Below, piece after piece: positions 57,791-64,000 of a stretch of DNA of 64,000 bases (positions are counted from its first letter, which is position 1; each line of letters starts with the position of its first letter). Location: NCBI GenBank assembly GCA_950295325.1, contig OX485803.1:44531554-44595553 (forward strand), read 5' to 3'. This DNA is from Polytrichum commune (taxonomy: Eukaryota > Streptophyta > Polytrichopsida > Polytrichales > Polytrichaceae). A model generated the notes under the pieces. That model worked only from the letters and a program-made list of their open reading frames with translations. It made no database searches and had not been told where the DNA came from. The position numbers and the translations under genes are program-made.

Positions 57791-58059
57791 AAGAGAAGTC
57801 TTCACTATGACCACAAACCTTACATCTCGCTTCACTTGGCAATTAGCATAAATGTCTGGGCTAACCCTGGCACCATGCAGTTTGTCAAATCAACCTTCCA
57901 GTAGCTATCATAAGGTAATTGGATCTTAAACCAACACTTTTAGCTCACTTCTCATAGGATACGAAACACACAAATTGTGCAAGATGATTACCAATTCCAA
58001 ATTATGCCTACAGCCATTCTCCTCATAACTTCTGGAGCTCATTGTCAAAGTGAAGATCT

Positions 58060-58250
58060 TCTTTTTCATCAACAATCAATTCTGTCCCCCCAATTAAGTC
58101 GACTATTAAACCTAGAAAGGGCACATGTTGAGCACTTAGTCCAATCTCTTTTAAGAACACATGTATTTTTAGTGTCCATTCTAAGATCCACACCTAGCGA
58201 CACACCACTCAAATATAGGTGTCTGTTTAAGATGAGTACCGAATTAGGCC
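58060..58250 (-). repeat. Copy of the ~180-bp dispersed repeat family
   Basis: On the minus strand this is the best-preserved member: CAGACACCTATATTTGAGTG, GCTAGGTGTGGATCTTAGAA, GGACACTAAAAATACATGTG, GAGATTGGACTAAGTGCTCA and TTAATTGGGGGGACAG. An open frame (57977-58492) crosses it and is therefore unlikely to be a real gene. Confidence 0.7.
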
Positions 58251-58499
58251 GAATCACTCGAGTCCTTGATCAACAATATGGTCGCAGCTCAATTAGGCCT
58301 TGGAGTTTTGCAGAGGCCTACAATCCAACCAGACCGAATGACACAAATGCATGTTGCCGCCTTTGCCTTGCCATTGCTAGCTTTCAGTCTGCTTGGATTG
58401 CAGGCGTCTGCCAAACTCTCGGCAACGTCCCTCGTCTGTTTGCACTGTCACAAATTAGGTCTGCTCCCTTTCGCTACCTCCAAGTATCATAACATCTTG

Positions 58500-59640
58500 G
58501 TCGATACTCATCTTGCTTTGACATGAAGAAGTCCTCTCACTCATGCACAGGCAGGCTGCCTGCCCCACCTGTAGCCACACAAACAGTTTGCACAGACGCC
58601 CACCAGTAGAATCTCAAATTACCACCTGTAGCCTGAAAACACAAGTCCATTAGTGGGAGGACATCAACTTCACACCGCCTATCATCCCTTCTTCCTCGAC
58701 CCACCCAAAAATCATAGAACGAGGTGAGTTAGTTCCACTACACGACAACTCACCAACCACCAGGACTTTGTATGGGATCTCTAGAGATGTTTTTTCCATG
58801 CTCATTCACCTGTGATTTTCCCTGTGGGAAACGAACCACTAGCGAATTCATAGACTGGCTTATTAATTGAGGACCACTCACATGGAATTTTGAGAGGAAC
58901 TCCACATAGGGATAATAGCGCAAAGCCATCAACAGAACCCACATAAAATCCTCAGCGTGATGAATATTGATCCAGTGACTGCCACTCCGATAGATTATCA
59001 AAGATGCAGGGGGCCCACAATTAATGAAGCCCCCTTTTCACTAAGAGCTCGAGTTCAGGGCTCAAACTTGTAACTTTCAGGAGTTTGATACGTGGAGATG
59101 GGAAGCTCTCGTCCGAACTCAAAGTATTGAGAGCTTGACCAATCCTCAAGCTCTCAATAAGTTTGAGCAAGACTTGTAAAGTGACGTTGCTCAAAGAATG
59201 CCTGAAAGCCCCATTGGCTTGGGCCTCACAAACCTAGAGCTCAAGCTCTCAACATTCCTAAGCTACCTCATGGAAGTCGCTTAGGGCCTCGTTAACTGAA
59301 GCCTTGCCGCAGTCGTTCCACATGGGATTCACCAAGACAGGCTCCATCTAAGCATTGCAACCCCAGTAAAAAGGCTGAAGCTCTTGAGTTAATGAAAAGC
59401 TCAAGTGTAAAGTGGAGTTGAGTTTACAAGCCTCACAAAGAGGCCCCCTTTCCGCCCGCCAATGAGAAGGCTCCAGCTTTCTTCAAACTCTTCGACCTCG
59501 CTAGTGCAAAGAGGACCTAATATCATATCCACAGCAACTGACTGACTCGATGAATCTACCGCGGATTCACCTACGAGTAGATCCAATCACAATGCCCAAA
59601 GACGAAACATCTCTTCATGCCAACCCTCCCAAACCGGGGC
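58500..59640. other. No gene recognised
   Basis: Between 59040 and 59430 the sequence repeats AAGCTCTCAA, GAGCTTGA and CTCAAGCTC many times in both orientations, a low-complexity region without a reading frame. Confidence 0.4.
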
Positions 59641-59686
59641 TCTCTCTCTCTCTCTCCCTCCCTCTCCCTCTCCCTCTCTCTCTCTC
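59641..59686. repeat. (CT)n microsatellite
   Basis: A pure CT/CCT run. Long pyrimidine tracts occur in plant 5' leaders, but no following gene is recognisable. Confidence 0.85.
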
Positions 59687-60295
59687 GCACCCTCATCCTC
59701 TACCTCAAATCATCAACCTCCCCAGTATTCACAGACCACTTCATCACAAGGCATGTAACTCCTGCACAATCAAAGCAGAACAGTTTAAACAAAACACATG
59801 ATGAATGCAGTGCAGTAAGTGAGTGAGACACTGGCAGGTTGAGATGGGCCAGGCGTCTTTATATAAACACAGAGCACCTCCCTCAGGCCTGCAGGACTGG
59901 TGGCACAATGGGCACGGCACAGGCAGGAAAGAGGTCTACCTTTTGGGGGTTGTTGACAAAGAGGCACAGAGAGAGAATCTAGTGCAAATTGAGGGAAAAG
60001 TCATGACCCCTTGTAGTAAGTACTTTGTGTTTGACTTGGAGCCATGATGATGGTGTTGGGCTAGCTAGGGACTGCATGTGCGCGTGTCTGAATTACTTAC
60101 TCTCAACTTGCTAAAGTGCCCTTGGCCCACCACACCATCATCTTCCGACTCCCTCCCGACTCCCGAGTCAGTATCCAATTTATTGCAGGACCAGAGTTGC
60201 TGGTCACCTTCGACTGTGAATTCCTCAACCACGACTCGCGGATAACGTTGCAACTCATCTCCTCATGTATGGGTGGTGGGCAAAAGTCATTCGAA

Positions 60296-60342
60296 TGAGG
60301 AGAGGAGCGTGAGAGGAGAGGAGAGGAGAGGAGAAGAGGAGG
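60296..60342. repeat. (GGAGA)n microsatellite
   Basis: GAGAGGAGAGGAGAGGAGA repeats without a coding role. Confidence 0.85.
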
Positions 60343-60649
60343 TTCAGCTTGCGTGCTGTGTTGTGGAGGAATGCCAAGCTCGTAGATGTCGTGTGGTGCT
60401 TTTCTTCCACGTATGTACATTTCAGACTTGACTCCCCTTTGGTACGCAACTCCCCATGTTATTCATAGGTGGCAGCAGCGTTAACACAACCACCTCGATG
60501 TTGGGTTCACGCATAATAAAAGGCAGCAATTCTTTTTTGAATAGATATGGAAGAAAATGGTGGGTCTCGATTTCATAAATGGACATAAAACCAGGAGTTT
60601 TATTGCACTTCTCTACTTGCAATGAAACATGTGTGCACCTTCCCCCCCT

Positions 60650-62210
60650 CCCCCCTCGTGGAAAAAAATGACGTACTTACCAGGAAATCCAACTAAAATC
60701 AAATCTCATAGATCTCTAGAAAACAAGGTATTAAGAATTCAAATACAAAACTCCAATTTATTCTTTGCGACTTGCCCTCACCCCCTATATTAGAATTTTC
60801 TTTGAATCTTTATTTTAAATACATTATTCTCTTAATACAAATGTTCGTGATGTTCATCGAGTTTCATTGTTGAATTCCTCTTTCTGATGGCTATAAGAGT
60901 TTCCTGCACTAAATTGTAATATAAGACTTCTGATATTTTGTATTAGATTGCATTATATGTAATTAAAACCTAGCTTGATAATCAAAGGAGTTGTGTACCT
61001 AGCACTTGACTTTCACCCAACTATCATGTACACGTACGTGGACATGTGAGAACTCATGTAAGCTCAATCTTTGTTTAAGGACTATCCCACCCACCTCAAG
61101 TTCCAAAAGGCCATCCTAGAAAGGCCTTACACAATGGCACCAACAATAAAATGTGATTTCTCTTTTCCAATTGTTGGGTTGCTTATGGTTTCATAGCATT
61201 GCTCAATAGCAAGCCCCTTCCATTGCAGGGCCGGAAAACTTGAGAGCATAATGCCCTTTTATGTTGGATCATCCTTCCCAAATGCACATCATTATATCTA
61301 AGTATGTCATTTTGCAATAGTAAATCGAGAGTTTCCCAACACCCAGGCTTGGTTTACCGGCATATTATTTCAAATTGAATCTATAAAAAAAAAATTATAT
61401 CAAGCACTTGCATGAGCCAACTACCTACTTGTTGGGGCCCCACATGCAGCTCAACTCCAAATGCCCATGTTAATGTTGGCACAAGCTCCGTTGGACCAGG
61501 GATCAAGACTTGGAATACTACCCCTTAATTTCATCGCAGACCCTACTCCTCCCCCTTCAAAAGGGTGCATTGGGAATATGCTTAGTAATGTTATGTTTTA
61601 CCGATATGCTCGTGAAGATGACGTTCCTATGTGTTGCCCATGTGTTGCAAAGGGGAAAATTCCAAAATGAGGAGCATGAGAGTTGACCTAGTTGTTTCTA
61701 AGGGTGTTGTTCATAAATACAATGAATGATTTTCTTCCAAATATGTACGTTTCATACTTGACTATGTACCTCAGGGACACCAACGGTAAGGTCATTGTGT
61801 ATTCAAGGACCACCTACCTTAGCCGCTCTTTCGGCCAAAATGAAGAAGGCGCCGCCAAGTGCCGAAGCACTAGCAAGCTCCTATTGCATAGCGAGATGAA
61901 AGCAAAACTGGGACGGAGAGAACAGTCAAAAACAAATAAAGAGTTTAGGCGCAAAGCGGAAACATTTGCGAAACACGAAAAAAAACACATTTTTTCATAA
62001 ATATGAAAGAATCGAGAAAAAAAAATAGAAATTCCAGCTCTATTCCCATGGTTCCTACAACTCAAAAGACCAAACAAAGCTTAAAGCGCTTAGGCCCAAA
62101 GCCTCAAGCCCACACTTAGAAAACGAGACCGCCCTACCGAGACCTTACATGGCATCAACAATACAATGCGACATCCACCATTTGCTTCAAGTTGTTGGTT
62201 TTCTTACTTC
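60650..62210. other. No gene recognised
   Basis: AT-rich sequence. A slightly GC-richer segment at 61800-61960 has short frames on both strands without known motifs. Confidence 0.4.
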
Positions 62211-62217
62211 CACCCAT

Positions 62218-62547
62218 CACTAGTAGAAAATTATGCCAAAAAGAACCGCACCTGAAATCAACCGTGGTTCTTTTGACCAGCCTGATCTATAGGCACTAAA
62301 CGACTACAGTTTTTTTTTTGGTTTAGCGACTTAAATTGTAGGAATTTGGGGGCGTGTAACACACCATTGGTAAGGTCTTGGAAATACCTTTCCAACGGTA
62401 TACTACACGCCCCACAATTTTAAAAATTGCAGTCACAAAAAGAAAAAGAAAAATCTGTAGTCATCTAGCGACTGCAGATCAGGCTGGTCAAAAAAACTGC
62501 AACCGCTTTCGGTTGCGGTTCTGTTTGGGCATAGATCTCTACTAGTG
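62218..62547. mobile_element. CACTA-type MITE (330 bp), CAT duplication
   Basis: Ends CACTAGTAGAAAATTATGCC and, inverted, CACTAGTAGAGATCTATGCC. The 3-bp duplication CAT (62215-62217 and 62548-62550) is exact, as in CACTA/EnSpm insertions. Long inner arms (AGAACCGCA.C, TTTTGACCAGCCTGATCTRY, GACTACAG) make the whole element a hairpin. No coding capacity. Confidence 0.85.
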
Positions 62548-62779
62548 CATCCGCTCATGAAGATGATGTTCCTTGTGTGTGTTGCTGCCATATCCAATTG
62601 TCAAGAAGCATGAAAGATGAAGAAAATTGAACTTGCTTGTGGTAGTGCCGCCCATAGGTTTCCTTCAGTTGTTCTTGTTCAAGTTTGTACATTTGAGAGT
62701 TGGATAAGGTATACGGATGTGACCCAAGGGAGTGGACTCCTCATTGGAACCTAAATGACATGCGTGGGTCATTATGAAT

Positions 62780-63030
62780 TTAAACCCCATATATACGAGA
62801 CGTTTATAGAGAAAACAAAATGTATATGTACTAATTGCATGCTAGAAAATGGACCCATGTATTTATATTAAGTTTTTCAAATTAATGTGATAAATGCTTG
62901 CACTACGTATACAAAATATAAATCATAGATCAAATAGACCTTTATTACATACGATATCCACTTTCACTTTCCAATGAGAAAATCATTGAACATTTTTTCA
63001 TTCATAGCATGTAATTCAACCATTGCATGA
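62780..63030 (+). repeat. Dispersed repeat, direct copy of 41274-41530
   Basis: See 41274-41530. The end is the conserved TTTCACTTTCCAATGAGAAA. Confidence 0.6.
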
Positions 63031-63185
63031 AACAACCAAAGACAAATGCACAATAACTTAGCCACAATATGGAGAGAAAAACTCAAGGGAACCCATGAGC
63101 ACTCCCAATTTGTAAGAACCTAAACCCAAAATGCAAAACCTAACAAGTATGGAGAAGGTAGTCGTTGAGGATTGCTATCATATGA

Positions 63186-63494
63186 CAGTAGGGAAGAAAT
63201 CATGAAATCCGTTGCGGTTCTTTTGACTAGCCTGATCTGCAGTCACTAAATGACTATAGATTTTTCTTTTTCATTTTGAGACTGAAATTTTTAAATTTTG
63301 GGGCGTGTAGTATACCATTCGAAAGGTATTTCCAAGACCTTTCCAAAGGTATATTACATGCCCCCAATTTCCTACAATTTAAGTTGCTAAACCCAAAAAA
63401 CAAATTTACAGACGTTTAGCATTTGCAGATCAAGCTGGTCAAGAGAACCGCAGACGATTTTGGTTGCGGTTCTTGGCATATTTTCCTACTAGTG
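63186..63494. mobile_element. Second CACTA-type MITE, opposite orientation
   Basis: The right end CCTACTAGTG is intact. The left end is eroded (CAGTAGGGAAGAAAT, apparently missing CTA). The interior matches the reverse complement of 62218-62547, including GGGGCGTGTAGTATACC and GAAAGGTATTTCCAAGACC. Confidence 0.75.
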
Positions 63495-63977
63495 AATGGA
63501 CGAGGATGAGGAACCTCCTCGGAAGGTCGCATGAAAATCTCATTTGGCCTCGAATATTTTCACTATTTGAAACATATGTAAGTGCTTCAATTGTAATCAT
63601 TTTTCAATGTAATAAAAACATTTGTACACAATGTTGGCAAGATGATGGATTTGGTGGCATCCCCTCCCCATAACTTGGTACTTCATGTCTATGCAGAGCA
63701 TGTTTCTATTGCACAAGTTGCAGCATCAACACTTGCACCTCACACAAAGTCCTGCAAGTTCAATCCAAATGTAAAGATGTTGTTCCAAATAATTGCATTA
63801 GAGGACAAGGGGGGCAATTAGATAGTTGACAATACCATCTACCATAAGTTTGATTGGATTGGATTGGATATGGTTGGTATGAAACATGCAAGGCATAAGA
63901 TTCGTCATTGTAATCAAACATAAAGTCTAACCCCATCACTTAAATTTGTGTGACTTAGTTTCTTTCTCTTCATTCAT

Positions 63978-64000
63978 TTTTCAGACCTAACTAAGAACTA
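63978..64000. repeat. Start of another satellite array at the window edge
   Basis: TTTTTCAGACCTAACTAAGA is nearly the unit of the satellite at 12790-16330 (TTTCAGACCTAACTAAGACC). The rest lies outside the window. Confidence 0.5.

Noticed and set aside
57977-58492. 171-codon plus-strand frame
   Set aside because: It crosses a dispersed repeat and shows no domain or codon bias.
61814-62077. Minus-strand Phe/Cys/Ser-rich frame
   Set aside because: Antisense to A-rich sequence; the composition explains the frame.

Overview
This window looks like nuclear DNA of a land plant. It is AT-rich, has long spliceosomal introns with GT-AG borders, carries one intact plant-type organic cation transporter gene, and is otherwise dominated by transposable elements of plant families (Ty3/Gypsy, MULE, pogo, CACTA, solo LTRs, MITEs). 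The species cannot be read from the sequence. A seed-free plant (moss, lycophyte or fern) is a guess based only on my impression of the large MULE-type element. No rRNA, tRNA or CRISPR was found.

Regions. (1) 1-6893: remnant of a Ty3/Gypsy retrotransposon. It has an AT-rich, repeat-rich LTR-like leader containing an 811-bp MITE, a primer-binding-like site at 3403, a decayed extra reading frame with a duplicated domain, and a frameshifted gag with two CCHC knuckles. No pol follows. (2) 6876-21971: a ~15.1-kb DNA transposon bounded by terminal inverted repeats built from a GAGCGGTGAGC minisatellite. It holds two head-to-head genes. The plus-strand gene is a MULE-type DDE transposase with a SWIM zinc finger (17726-21406). 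The minus-strand gene (16954-7287) has about nine exons and joins a ParB/sulfiredoxin-like domain to a C-terminal DNA-methyltransferase-like domain of N4/N6 type. Two of its introns are filled with arrays of a degenerate ~65-bp satellite containing the palindrome TGTCGGATCCGACA. Both genes carry stops and shifts, so this copy looks dead. (3) 22016-23858: an inverted chimera of an LTR retrotransposon. (4) 24-31 kb: tandem and dispersed repeats, a short TIR element, an 872-bp pogo/Tigger derivative with TA duplications, and a ~180-bp hairpin. (5) 31.8-36.1 kb: two independent solo LTRs of one family, each with its own 5-bp duplication. (6) 38.9-39.7 kb: one terminus of a CACTA element with an array of TGACTA palindromes. 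(7) 45256-53521: a five-exon organic cation/carnitine transporter gene (MFS, 598 aa), the only clearly intact gene. (8) 53.6-64 kb: mostly featureless AT-rich sequence with dispersed repeats, microsatellites and a pair of inverted CACTA-type MITEs. The satellite from region 2 seems to restart in the last 23 bases.

The best candidate for an undescribed system is the 15-kb transposon: a MULE transposase travelling with a ParB-like/DNA-methyltransferase fusion gene whose introns hold arrays of GATC-centred palindromes that the encoded protein might recognise or modify. That functional link is inference.
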